DNA from: Roseateles toxinivorans
GTDB taxonomy: Bacteria > Pseudomonadota > Gammaproteobacteria > Burkholderiales > Burkholderiaceae_C
Assembly (NCBI GenBank): GCA_945898095.1
Contig: CAMDHE010000001.1
Coordinates: 1 to 64,000 of the forward strand
Direction: 5' to 3'
DNA length: 64,000 nt
Part shown: piece by piece, positions 38,911 through 50,653 of the stretch
Position numbering within the stretch: position 1 is the first letter of the stretch
How the letters are laid out: every line of letters starts with the position of its first letter
Program-made: the position numbers and the translations under genes
The notes under the pieces: generated by a model
The model's database searches: none
The model's input: the letters and a program-made list of their open reading frames with translations, nothing else
Told to the model about the DNA's origin: nothing

Positions 38911-40742
38911 ACCGTCTCCTCGATCTTGATCGGGTTTTGCACGGCCAGGCGTTTGCCTATGGCCGCGATGATGAAACGCGCGGTGATCGGTGTACCGTCG
39001 TAGTGCAATATCCGCACCAATCTTGCCGGATCGATGTCGAGCTCGTTGACCAGCATCGAATGCATCTGCGCGTCCCGGTTCTGCTCGACGACGAAGACCT
39101 TGTCATGCGCCGCGATGAAGTCGGGCACCGCCTGTGAAAAGGGAAATGCGCAAAGCCGCAGCGCGTCGAGATGGACACCGTCCACTTCAAGCAGGTCGAG
39201 CGCTTCGCGCATGGCCGGGCTGGTCGAGCCGAAATAGATCACGCCGATGCTTGTCGGCTTCAAAGCATTGCGCAACACCGGTTGCGGCACCATATCTGCT
39301 GCCGATTTGAATTTCTTCAGCAAGCGCTCCATGTTGTAGATGTAGTCGGGGCCGCGCTCCGAATACTGTGCGTAAGGGTTGCGGGTGGTACCGCGGGTGA
39401 AGAATGCGCCCTTGGTCGGATGCGTGCCGGGCAAGGTACGCCAGGGGATGCCATCGCCGTCGACATCCTTGTAACGGCCGAAGTCCTTGCCGGCTTCCAG
39501 TTCTTCGGCCGTCATCACCTTGCCGCGGTCATAGCTGCGCGCATCGTCCCAGACGAAAGGCTTGCTCAAGCGCTGATTCATGCCAATGTCCAGATCGGTC
39601 ATGACAAAGATCGGCGTCTGCAAGCGGTCGGCGAGATCGAGGGCCGCGGCCGAATGTTCGAAGCATTCGAACGGATCCTCCGGCAGCAGCAGCACATGCT
39701 TGGTGTCACCATGCGAGGCATAGGCGCAGGCAATCAGGTCAGACTGCTGGGTGCGGGTGGGCATACCGGTCGATGGGCCGCCGCGCTGGACATTGATGAT
39801 GGTGACCGGGATTTCAGCAAAGTAGGCCAGGCCGATGAATTCTGTCATCAGCGAAATGCCCGGTCCTGAGGTGGCGGTAAAAGCCCGCGCACCGTTCCAG
39901 CCGGCGCCGACCACCATGCCGATCGAAGCCAGCTCATCTTCGGCCTGGATGATGGCAAAGCGATGCTGGCCGGTGGACGGATCGATGCGGAATTTCTCGC
40001 AATATTTCTGGAAGGCCTCGGGAACCGAGGAGGAAGGCGTGATCGGATACCAGGCCGCTACCGTCGCGCCGCCATAGATGCAACCCAGCGCAGCGGCGCT
40101 GTTGCCGTCGGTGAAGATCTGGTTGCCGACCATGTCGGCGCGACGCACGCGGATGCCCAATGGCGCTTGCAGATGCTGCTTGACGTAATCACGCCCCAGA
40201 TGCAAAGCCTTGACATTCGATTCGAGCAAACGCTCCTTGCCCTTGTATTGCTCGGCAAACAAGGCTTCGAAAACTTCCGCATCGAGGTCGAGCAGCACCG
40301 ACAAGGCGCCGATGTAGATGATGTTCTTGAACAACTGCCGATGGCGCGGATCGGTATAAGCGGCATTGGCGATTTCGGTCAAGGGCACACCAATCACCTG
40401 AACATCCTCGCGGAAGCTCGAGGCCAGCATCGGCCTGGTGCTGTCATAGAACAGATAGCCGCCGGGCTCGATCTCGGCCAGATCGGCAGCCCAGGTCTGC
40501 GGGTTCATCGCCACCATCATGTCGACACCGCCGCGCCGGCCGTGATAGCCCTTTTCGCAGACGCGCGCCTCGTACCAGGTCGGCATGCCCTGGATATTGC
40601 TCGGAAAGATGTTGCGGGGGCTGACCGGCACGCCCATACGCATCACGGCCTTGGCAAACAACTCGTTGGCCGAAGCCGAGCCCGAGCCATTGACGTTGGC
40701 AAACTTGATGACGAAATCGTTGACTGCTTCGATGCGTTTCAT
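38907..40742 (-). CDS. korA: 2-oxoglutarate (2-oxoacid):ferredoxin oxidoreductase, fused gamma-alpha subunit
   Basis: 611 residues. The first about 190 residues are the gamma domain (NDFVIKFANVNGSGSASANE; GMPTWYEARVCEKGYHGRRGG). The alpha pyrimidine-binding domain follows with NSAAALGCIYGGATVAAWYPITPSSSVPE near 215-240 and FTATSGPGISLMTEFIGLAYF near 285-305. Such gamma-alpha fusions are typical of KorA. It overlaps korC upstream and korB downstream by 4 bases each, so the three subunits are tightly coupled. About 66 kDa would be expected. Confidence 0.93.
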   Translation of the reverse strand: MKRIEAVNDFVIKFANVNGSGSASANELFAKAVMRMGVPVSPRNIFPSNIQGMPTWYEARVCEKGYHGRRGGVDMMVAMNPQTWAADLAEIEPGGYLFYDSTRPMLASSFREDVQVIGVPLTEIANAAYTDPRHRQLFKNIIYIGALSVLLDLDAEVFEALFAEQYKGKERLLESNVKALHLGRDYVKQHLQAPLGIRVRRADMVGNQIFTDGNSAAALGCIYGGATVAAWYPITPSSSVPEAFQKYCEKFRIDPSTGQHRFAIIQAEDELASIGMVVGAGWNGARAFTATSGPGISLMTEFIGLAYFAEIPVTIINVQRGGPSTGMPTRTQQSDLIACAYASHGDTKHVLLLPEDPFECFEHSAAALDLADRLQTPIFVMTDLDIGMNQRLSKPFVWDDARSYDRGKVMTAEELEAGKDFGRYKDVDGDGIPWRTLPGTHPTKGAFFTRGTTRNPYAQYSERGPDYIYNMERLLKKFKSAADMVPQPVLRNALKPTSIGVIYFGSTSPAMREALDLLEVDGVHLDALRLCAFPFSQAVPDFIAAHDKVFVVEQNRDAQMHSMLVNELDIDPARLVRILHYDGTPITARFIIAAIGKRLAVQNPIKIEETV

Positions 40743-42580
40743 ACGGTCTCCGTTGGCTTCCTGCTGCGTGCCGGGGTCTGGCTATCGCGACAATGAGGCC
40801 CGGCTTGCGCCGTATTGAGCAGGAATTTCTGCATGTCCCAGGCGCCGGTCGGGCAGCGTTCGGCACACAAGCCGCAATGCAGGCAGACGTCCTCGTCCTT
40901 CACCATCACATGGCCGCTCTTCAACTCGGTCGACACATATAAATCCTGCGCCAGATTGAGTGCCGGCGCCTTCAGCCGCTGGCGCAGATCGGCTTCATCA
41001 CCGGGTTCGGTGTAGGTGATGCAGTCCATCGGACAGATGTCGACGCAGGCATCGCATTCGATGCAGGTGTCGCTGTTGAACAAGGTCTGCACATCGCAAT
41101 TCAGGCAGCGCTTGGCTTCCTTGAAGGCGGTGGCTGCATCGAAGCCCAGTTCAACTTCAACCTTGATGCTGGCCAGCGCCATCTCGGCCGCCACCCAAGG
41201 CACCTTGAAGCGATGGTCGTTCGACACATCGTTGTTGTAGCTCCACTCGTGAATGCCCATTTTCTGCGACAGCAAATTGGTCATTGGCGGCGGCCGCTTG
41301 GCGGTGTCCTCGCCGTGCAGGAAGCGGTCGATCGAAACCGCCGCCTCATGCCCATGGGCCACGGCGGTGATGATGTTCTTCGGGCCATAAGCCGCATCTC
41401 CGCCGAAGAAGACCTGCGGTAGCGTTGACTGGAAAGTACCGGGCTTGAGCACCGGCAGGCCCCAGCGATCGAAGTCGATGCCGCTTTCGCGTTCGATCCA
41501 GGGAAAGGAGTTCTCCTGACCGACCGCGACCAGCACCGTATCGCAGGCGATGAAGACATCGGGGGCGCCGGTCGGCACCAGATTGCGCTGCCCCTTCGCG
41601 TCATAGACCGCCGCCACCAACTCGAAAGTCATGCCGGTCAGCTTGCCGCCTTCATGCGCAAAGCTTTTCGGCACATGGAAGTTGATGATCGGAATGCCTT
41701 CATGAACCGCATCCTCTTTCTCCCAGGGCGAGGCCTTCATCTCGTCAAAGCCACTGCGCACGATCACCTTGACATCGCTGCCACCCAAGCGCCGGGCCGA
41801 ACGGCAGCAGTCCATTGCGGTGTTGCCGCCGCCAAGCACGATGACCCGCGCGCCGACACTGGTGATATGGCCAAAGGACACCGAAGCAAGCCAGTCAATG
41901 CCGATGTGGATCTGTTCGGCGGCCTCCTGGCGACCGGGAATCACCAGATCACGCCCGCGCGGCGCACCGCAGCCAACAAAAACCGCGTCGAACTGCTGCG
42001 CCAGCAAAGCCTGCATCGAATCGACGCGCTGCCCGCTGTTGAACTTCACGCCCAGATCGAGGATATAGCCGGTCTCTTCGTCGATCACCGACTCGGGCAG
42101 CCGAAAGCGCGGGATCTGCGAGCGGATAAAGCCGCCAGCCTTGGTTTCACCATCGAACACCGTCACTTCATAGCCGAGCGGGGTCAGGTCGCGCGCCACC
42201 GTCAGCGAAGAAGGCCCGGCGCCAATGCAGGCGATGCGCTTGCCATTCGGCGCTGCGACTACGGGCATGCGGCTCTTGACCTCGCCCTTCTGATCGGCCG
42301 CCACTCGCTTCAGGCGGCAGATCGCCACCGGTTCGGGCTGGGTGCCGTTGTTCTCCTCGACGCGACCGCGTCGGCAAGCCGGCTCGCAAGGCCGGTCACA
42401 TGTGCGCCCCAGCACGCCAGGAAAGACATTCGAGACCCAGTTGACCATGTAGGCGTCTGTGTAGCGCCCCTGGCCAATCAAACGGATGTATTCGGGTACC
42501 GGGGTATGGGCCGGGCAGGCCAGTTGGCAATCGACAACCTTGTGGAAATATGCCGGGCCGGCTGAATTGGTGAGTTGCAA
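40739..42580 (-). CDS. korC: NAD(P)-linked FAD/iron-sulfur oxidoreductase subunit with two C-terminal [4Fe-4S] motifs (KorC-like)
   Basis: 613 residues. The N-terminal third resembles GltD/NfnB: cysteines in VDCQLACPAHTPVPEY and CDRPCEPACRRG for an iron-sulfur cluster, FAD-binding CIGAGPSSLTVARDL near residue 115, and pyridine-nucleotide-binding VLGGGNTAMDCC near 250. The C-terminus carries a 2x[4Fe-4S] ferredoxin module, CIECDACVDICPMDC near 535 and CLHCGLCAERCPTG near 580. It should move electrons between the KorAB clusters and NADP(H). As far as I recall, a three-subunit KorABC 2-oxoglutarate:NADP+ enzyme with this plan is known from Azoarcus. It is first in the operon and faces the hemerythrin gene. 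Confidence 0.88.
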   Translation of the reverse strand: MQLTNSAGPAYFHKVVDCQLACPAHTPVPEYIRLIGQGRYTDAYMVNWVSNVFPGVLGRTCDRPCEPACRRGRVEENNGTQPEPVAICRLKRVAADQKGEVKSRMPVVAAPNGKRIACIGAGPSSLTVARDLTPLGYEVTVFDGETKAGGFIRSQIPRFRLPESVIDEETGYILDLGVKFNSGQRVDSMQALLAQQFDAVFVGCGAPRGRDLVIPGRQEAAEQIHIGIDWLASVSFGHITSVGARVIVLGGGNTAMDCCRSARRLGGSDVKVIVRSGFDEMKASPWEKEDAVHEGIPIINFHVPKSFAHEGGKLTGMTFELVAAVYDAKGQRNLVPTGAPDVFIACDTVLVAVGQENSFPWIERESGIDFDRWGLPVLKPGTFQSTLPQVFFGGDAAYGPKNIITAVAHGHEAAVSIDRFLHGEDTAKRPPPMTNLLSQKMGIHEWSYNNDVSNDHRFKVPWVAAEMALASIKVEVELGFDAATAFKEAKRCLNCDVQTLFNSDTCIECDACVDICPMDCITYTEPGDEADLRQRLKAPALNLAQDLYVSTELKSGHVMVKDEDVCLHCGLCAERCPTGAWDMQKFLLNTAQAGPHCRDSQTPARSRKPTETV

Positions 42581-42718
42581 TGCGGTCTCCTTTGTATTCG
42601 GGTAGCCTGCTTTTCAATCCTCTGCCGCCTCTTGCCCATGCGCACGCAACCGGCCTCTCAGCCATTGTGCAGTGCTTTCAACAGCCTGCTTAGCGTAAGT
42701 AAAGGCCTCGGCACGAAT

Positions 42719-42732
42719 TTGACATTTATCAA
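42719..42732. promoter_or_regulatory. FNR/DNR-like box between korC and the hemerythrin gene
   Basis: TTGAC-ATTT-ATCAA differs from the FNR consensus TTGAT-N4-ATCAA at one position. Its centre is about 62 bases before the hemerythrin ATG and 145 bases before korC. A TGTTAG at 42753-42758 could be the minus-10 of a class II FNR promoter reading rightward. Single-site match, so chance is possible. Confidence 0.5.
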
Positions 42733-42787
42733 CCATTGCCGGCGGCAGCAGATGTTAGCCTGACTTACCCCCGCCGGAGGAGCAGCG

Positions 42788-43276
42788 ATGAGCAGCAAAG
42801 TTCAAGAATCTACCGATTTCGTCGCCTTGGATGCCTGTCATGAGCAGACCAAGAGTCATTTGATCGACTTGCTCGCAATGCTGCAGCAAATGATGAACTC
42901 GGGGATCGACGGCGAAGTCCAGGCCAAGGCGGCAAGCATTGAGGAATTCTTCTCCGGGGCCTCGAGAAAGCATCACCTTGACGAGGAAAGGAATGTCTTC
43001 CCACCGCTGCTGGAAAGCGGCAATGCCGAACTGGTCGCGGCGGTCCGCACCATGCAGCAGGACCATGGCTGGATCGAGGAAAACTGGCTTGAACTTGGCC
43101 CCCAGTTGCGCGCGATTGCTGCGGGCAACCAATGGTTCGACATGGAGGAATTCCAGCAATATGTCGAAGTTTTCAACCAGCTCTGCTCGGACCATATCGC
43201 GGTGGAAGAAGCGCTGATCTACCCGCAAGCCAAGGCCCGCCTGGCGCGGCTGAACCGATCTCCGCCAGCAAGCTGA
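42788..43276 (+). CDS. Hemerythrin-domain protein
   Basis: 162 residues, all-helical. Metal ligands of the hemerythrin HHE fold can be proposed: His18 in DACHEQTK, His62 or His63 with Glu66/67 in KHHLDEERNVFP, His93 in QQDHGWIEE, and His136 with Glu140/141 in SDHIAVEEALIYP. Such proteins bind a di-iron centre and sense or store oxygen or react with nitric oxide. GCCGGAGGAG before the ATG is a strong ribosome binding site. An FNR-like box lies upstream and an oxygen-sensitive kor operon is divergent, which fits a protective or sensing role. No partner domain is fused. Confidence 0.92.
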   Translation: MSSKVQESTDFVALDACHEQTKSHLIDLLAMLQQMMNSGIDGEVQAKAASIEEFFSGASRKHHLDEERNVFPPLLESGNAELVAAVRTMQQDHGWIEENWLELGPQLRAIAAGNQWFDMEEFQQYVEVFNQLCSDHIAVEEALIYPQAKARLARLNRSPPAS

Positions 43277-43292
43277 ATCTGCCCTGCCGCAT

Positions 43293-43315
43293 CCTGACAG
43301 GGTAAAGCCTGTCGG
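43293..43315. other. Hairpin after the hemerythrin gene
   Basis: cctgacagg (43293-43301) pairs with cctgtcgg (43308-43315) with one unpaired base and a 6-base loop, 16 bases after the hemerythrin stop. No T-run follows, so its use as a terminator is uncertain. Confidence 0.35.
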
Positions 43316-43381
43316 AAGGGCGAGGTCTCCCGGTGACAATGCCCGCTTCACGCGCGAGCGCGCCACCTCGGGGGTCACCCA

Positions 43382-44860
<1,479 letters not shown>

Positions 44861-44864
44861 AGAA

Positions 44865-44880
44865 CTGTTTTTAAATACAG
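44865..44880. promoter_or_regulatory. Orphan LexA-type box
   Basis: CTGT-TTTTAAAT-ACAG is a perfect CTGT-N8-ACAG match with an AT-rich centre, flanked to aactgt...acagtt. It lies 5 bases after the POT transporter stop and 26 bases from the end of the convergent cysteine-cluster gene, where no gene start is near. It could control an unseen transcript, or act as an AT-rich stem. Confidence 0.5.
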
Positions 44881-44905
44881 TTAATTCGATCGTTGCTGCA
44901 CATAA

Positions 44906-45172
44906 TCAGGGGGCCGTAGCCAACTCCATCCAGCCCAGCCATTGCATCGCTTGTTGACGGCTCTCACCGCACATCTGCAGTTCAGGTTTCAGCGACAGGC
45001 AGACCGCTGGCCGCTCGGGGCGGCCAAATAGCTGGCAGCGATCCTGCTGATCAAGCTGAATGCAACGGACGCCAGCCGGCTTGGAGAAACCGTCGATGAT
45101 CGGCATGCCGGGTATCGGTGAGCTGATGGAAGGCGCGATGCAACAAGCTGCGCAATGGTCTCGACAATGCAT
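44906..45172 (-). CDS. YkgJ-family cysteine-cluster protein
   Basis: 88 residues with eight or more cysteines: [11 protein letters not shown] at the start, then [27 protein letters not shown] near residues 35-68. This is the CxxC/CC zinc- or iron-sulfur-chelating pattern of the YkgJ (UPF0153) family, whose role is unknown. The C-terminal [19 protein letters not shown] is typical of the small proteobacterial members. It starts 110 bases from mnmG, on the other strand. A LexA-type box lies beyond its 3' end. Confidence 0.85.
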   Translation of the reverse strand: MHCRDHCAACCIAPSISSPIPGMPIIDGFSKPAGVRCIQLDQQDRCQLFGRPERPAVCLSLKPELQMCGESRQQAMQWLGWMELATAP

Positions 45173-45282
45173 CGACTATTGTCGTGCAGCGCGCAGCCAA
45201 GGCCCGGCCCAGCCGGTAAAATACAAGGTTTGATGGCTGCGCAGCTGCGCCTGGCCACTCCCGACATACCCAGGTGAAGCCA

Positions 45283-47291
<2,009 letters not shown>

Positions 47292-47295
<4 letters not shown>

Positions 47296-47975
47296 GTCAG
47301 GCATCGAATCCACTGCGCTCGCCGCTGGCGGCCGCTGCCGAGGAACTGGCACTGGGGCTCAGCGAGGCACAGTTCGATTTGCTGCTGGACTACCTGGCCC
47401 TGATCGCGAAATGGAACAAGGTCTACAACCTGACCTCGGTACGCGAACCGCAAGCGATGCTGACCCAGCATCTGGTTGACAGCATGAGCTTGTTACCGGC
47501 CTTGCGCCGCCATGCCAATGGCAAGTCCATGCGATTGCTCGATGTCGGCAGCGGTGGCGGCCTTCCCGGTGTTGTCATCGCGATCTGTAACCCGTTGATC
47601 GATGTCAGCTGTGTCGATGCAGTGGCCAAGAAGGCCAGTTTCATCAAGCAGGTAGCGGCAGAGCTCCATTTGCCGAATCTCCACGGCCTGCACTCACGAG
47701 TCGAGGACCTGAAGGTTCCTGCCTTCGACCTCATCACCTCGCGCGCCTTTGCTTCCCTGCTCGACTTCACCCAGTTGACCCGGAAGCTGTTGAATCCCGG
47801 CGCGATCTGGCTCGCGATGAAGGGTCAGCTGCCAGTTGCTGAATTGGCAGCATTACCCACGGATCTCGATGTGTTTCACGTGGAACAACTGCAGGTCCCA
47901 GGACTCGATGCACAACGCTGCCTGATATCGATTCGGTCGAAATCAGCTCACCCCGATCCGGGTCATTGCGATTAA
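47292..47975 (+). CDS. rsmG: 16S rRNA (guanine-527-N7)-methyltransferase RsmG (GidB)
   Basis: 227 residues of a Rossmann methyltransferase. Motif [18 protein letters not shown] binds S-adenosylmethionine near residue 85, and [20 protein letters not shown] and [13 protein letters not shown] are family blocks. It methylates G527 of 16S rRNA; loss gives low-level streptomycin resistance in relatives. The start is a TTG overlapping the mnmG stop by 4 bases. A near-perfect parS site lies in its 3' part. parA follows 26 bases later. Confidence 0.95.
47872..47887. promoter_or_regulatory. Near-perfect parS site 3 (inside rsmG)
   Basis: tgtttcacgtggaaca differs from the perfect parS palindrome at one base. 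It lies 115 bases before parA, in a different reading frame from the mnmG copies (coding D-VFHVEQ), so it is not explained by protein conservation. Confidence 0.85.
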
Positions 47976-48001
47976 GCTGTCCAAGTCAACCAAACAATCA
48001 A

Positions 48002-48772
48002 ATGGCCAAAATCTTCTGCGTTGCCAATCAAAAGGGTGGAGTCGGCAAAACAACCACCACCGTCAACCTGGCCGCAGGTTTGGCCAAGCTCGGCCAACGG
48101 GTACTCGTCGTCGACCTTGACCCTCAAGGCAATGCGACGATGGGCTCGGGCATCGACAAACGCAAGCTGGAGCTGAGCGTCTATGACGTGCTGCTTGAAT
48201 CGGCGAGCATTGCCGAAGCAAGACAGCGCGGCGAAAAATCCGGCTACGACGTTCTGGGCGCGAACCGCGAGTTGGCGGGTGCCGAGGTCGAACTGGTTGA
48301 TCTGGAACGGCGTGAGCGCCGCTTGAAAGCTGCTCTGGGCGAGGTCAGCAATGAATACGATTTCGTCCTGATCGATTGCCCGCCCTCGCTGTCGATGCTG
48401 ACCCTGAACGGCCTATGCTGCGCCCATGGCGTGGTGGTGCCGATGCAATGCGAATATTTCGCACTCGAAGGTTTGTCGGACCTGGTCAATACGATCAAGC
48501 AGGTACACGCCAACCTGAACCCCGACCTGCAGATCATCGGCTTGTTGCGCGTCATGTTCGACCCGCGCATCACGCTGCAGCAACAGGTCAGTCAGCAGCT
48601 CAAGACCCATTTCGGCGACAAGGTTTTTGACACCGTGATCCCGCGCAATGTGCGTCTGGCCGAAGCGCCCAGCTACGGCCTGCCTGGTGTGATCTTTGAC
48701 CCCTCATCGAAGGGTGCGCTGGCCTTTGTCGAGTTTGCCCGCGAAATGGTGCGGCGAATCGACAGCATGTAA
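48002..48772 (+). CDS. parA: Chromosome-partitioning ATPase ParA
   Basis: 256 residues, the short chromosomal (Soj-type) ParA without a DNA-binding N-terminal extension. The deviant Walker A KGGVGKTTTT lies at 11-20, Walker A' VLVVDLDPQGN near 42 and Walker B FVLIDCPPSL near 120. ParA forms ATP-dependent dimers on the nucleoid that pull ParB-parS complexes apart. The ATG at 48002 is preferred to an upstream extension. Unusually, parB is not next: argC (opposite strand) and a hydrolase gene lie between. Confidence 0.96.
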   Translation: MAKIFCVANQKGGVGKTTTTVNLAAGLAKLGQRVLVVDLDPQGNATMGSGIDKRKLELSVYDVLLESASIAEARQRGEKSGYDVLGANRELAGAEVELVDLERRERRLKAALGEVSNEYDFVLIDCPPSLSMLTLNGLCCAHGVVVPMQCEYFALEGLSDLVNTIKQVHANLNPDLQIIGLLRVMFDPRITLQQQVSQQLKTHFGDKVFDTVIPRNVRLAEAPSYGLPGVIFDPSSKGALAFVEFAREMVRRIDSM

Positions 48773-49103
48773 CCGGACTTGGCCGACCTGGCCTGCGGAC
48801 GTTGAGACCGCTTTTCAAGCTGCGAGATGAGCGTCAGGTCGCTGCGGGTGATGATGGACAAGCAGGTATCCAGAAGCAGGTTGCTGGAGCTGTTCGACGC
48901 GGCTGACAGAAGCGCGCTTGCGACCGGCTACCCACGCTTCAGGCTCGGCCCCGGCCAAAGGGTCGGATCGCGCGATGGCCGCCTGATGCGTTTCGACCCG
49001 CAACGGCCGGCGCTGACCGCAGCCAATCAGCGACTGGATCGTCCCCGCTTGGGCCAAGTTGGCCGATGGAAAGCCATAAGCAGTTAAAACGCCCCTGGAG
49101 CGG
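48773..49103. other. Gap between parA and argC, no clear gene
   Basis: 331 bases. An open frame on the plus strand (48827-49087, 86 codons, containing GYPRFRLGPGQR) has no clear ribosome binding site and matches nothing I recognise; a longer overlapping minus-strand frame is no more convincing. It could be the remnant of a longer gene. No terminator with T-run or known RNA was seen. Confidence 0.4.
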
Positions 49104-50045
49104 TCAGAGGCCCAGACCCTCATCGATCCCCAGGTGCACATTCATCGACTGCACAGCGGCGCCGCTGGCCCCCTTGCCGAGGTTGTCGAGGCGGGCGATC
49201 AACAATGCCTGGGTCTCGCTACCGAACAAAAAGAGATCAACCCGGTTGCTGTCGTTGCAGGCCTGGACGTCAAAGAAGCCTGACTCCAGCGTCGCCGCAT
49301 CGCGCAAGGGCATCACGCGGATGAAGCGCTCGCCCTCGTAATAGCTTGCCAACGCCGAATGCAGATCCTGCACGCCGGCACCCGCTCGGATCTGGCTCAG
49401 ATGCAGTGGCACGCTGACGGCCAGGCCCTTGTAAAAAGGACCGACGATGGGCATGAACACCGGCGGTTGCTGCAGCCCGGTATGCCTGGCCATCTCGGGT
49501 AAATGCTTGTGATTCAAACCCAAAGCATAGGGTCTTGGGGATGTAAGCATGCGCTCACTTGTTGATTCATACTCTGAAATCATGCTTTTTCCGCCACCGG
49601 AATAGCCGGTGATCGAAGTCGCCGATAACAAGGCTTCAGGGCTCAACAAACCGGCATCGAGCAGCGGACGCAGCGCCAGGATGAAGGCTGAGGCATGGCA
49701 ACCGGGGTTGGCGATGCGCTTGGAGGCGCGGATCTTGTCGCGCTGGTCCGGCGCCAATTCGGGCAAACCGAAAGCCCAACCAGGGCTGATACGGTGCGCC
49801 GTGCTGGCGTCAATCAGGCAGGTCCGGGGGTTGTTGATCATCGCGGCAGCTTCGCGCGAAGCTGCGTCGGGCAGGCAGAGGAAGGCCACATCGGCAGCGT
49901 TCAACAGCCGCGCGCGCTCGGCCGGGTCCTTGCGCTTGTCGGCGTCGATGCGCAGCACCTCGATGTCACTGCGAGCCGCCAGGTATTCATGAATACGCAG
50001 GCCGGTCGTGCCCTCCTGGCCGTCTACAAACACCGCGTAAGTCAT
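49104..50045 (-). CDS. argC: N-acetyl-gamma-glutamyl-phosphate reductase (short, type 2)
   Basis: 313 residues, matching the short ArgC subfamily. It makes N-acetylglutamate semialdehyde in arginine synthesis using NADPH. The Rossmann start [17 protein letters not shown] is at 5-21, the catalytic Cys is in NPGCHASAF near residue 112, and [11 protein letters not shown] near 145 with [11 protein letters not shown] near 175 complete the site. GGAGAAG before the ATG at 50045 fixes the start. It lies between parA and parB on the opposite strand, with no other arg gene near. Confidence 0.94.
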   Translation of the reverse strand: MTYAVFVDGQEGTTGLRIHEYLAARSDIEVLRIDADKRKDPAERARLLNAADVAFLCLPDAASREAAAMINNPRTCLIDASTAHRISPGWAFGLPELAPDQRDKIRASKRIANPGCHASAFILALRPLLDAGLLSPEALLSATSITGYSGGGKSMISEYESTSERMLTSPRPYALGLNHKHLPEMARHTGLQQPPVFMPIVGPFYKGLAVSVPLHLSQIRAGAGVQDLHSALASYYEGERFIRVMPLRDAATLESGFFDVQACNDSNRVDLFLFGSETQALLIARLDNLGKGASGAAVQSMNVHLGIDEGLGL

Positions 50046-50097
50046 CAATCTTCTCCAGCACAATCAGCCCAAGGGACGCAAAGCATAAGGCAAGTGG

Positions 50098-50640
50098 ATG
50101 ACAACTGAACGGGTACTGCTGTTGCCGGGCTGGATGAACTCGGCTGAAGATCATTGGCAAAGCCATTGGGAACGTCAACTGGGCCATCAACGCGTCGAGC
50201 AGTCTGACTGGGAATGGCCGCGGCGCGGTGACTGGATGGCAAGGCTTGAAGAAGTCCTGCTCGAAGATGATCGCCCCACCCTGCTGGTCGCGCATTCGCT
50301 CGCTTGCCACCTGGTGGCTGGCTGGGCCGAACATTCAAGCCAAAAGCGCAGGGTGACAGGCGCGCTGCTGGTGGCGCCACCCGACGCCAGCAGACTGCCC
50401 CCGCAATTGCACAACTGGCGCCAAGCCCACGAAGGCCAGGGGCGCGCCCGTCTACCCTTCCCCTCGATCACGGTGATCAGCAGCAACGATCCATACTGCT
50501 CGCTTGAAGAGGGCTCCCGGCTCGCCGCAGACTGGGGCTCAAGACTGGTGCTGGCGGGTGCAGCCGGGCATCTGAACGAAACCGCTTTGCTTGGCGACTG
50601 GCCCGAGGGTCAGACCTTGTTGGCGCAACTGCAAGGGTAA
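50098..50640 (+). CDS. RBBP9/YdeN-family alpha/beta hydrolase
   Basis: 180 residues of the small serine hydrolase type. The nucleophile Ser is in VAHSLACHL near residue 67, the acid in VISSNDPYCS near 130 and the His in AAGHLNETA near 159, giving a full triad. The N-terminus VLLLPGWMNSAEDHWQSHWE is typical for the family. The substrate is unknown. It reads with parB, which starts 13 bases later, so both are probably co-transcribed. Such a hydrolase beside par genes is common in this group. Confidence 0.9.
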   Translation: MTTERVLLLPGWMNSAEDHWQSHWERQLGHQRVEQSDWEWPRRGDWMARLEEVLLEDDRPTLLVAHSLACHLVAGWAEHSSQKRRVTGALLVAPPDASRLPPQLHNWRQAHEGQGRARLPFPSITVISSNDPYCSLEEGSRLAADWGSRLVLAGAAGHLNETALLGDWPEGQTLLAQLQG

Positions 50641-50653
50641 GGGACAATCGCGC

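Noticed and set aside
42595..42790. Classical TTGACA promoter reading into the hemerythrin gene
   Set aside because: TTGACA at 42719 has no acceptable minus-10 at 16-18 bases; the same bases fit an FNR-like box better.
48815..49141. 108-codon minus-strand frame overlapping the end of argC
   Set aside because: It overlaps argC and an opposing frame, and shows no recognisable domain or start signal.
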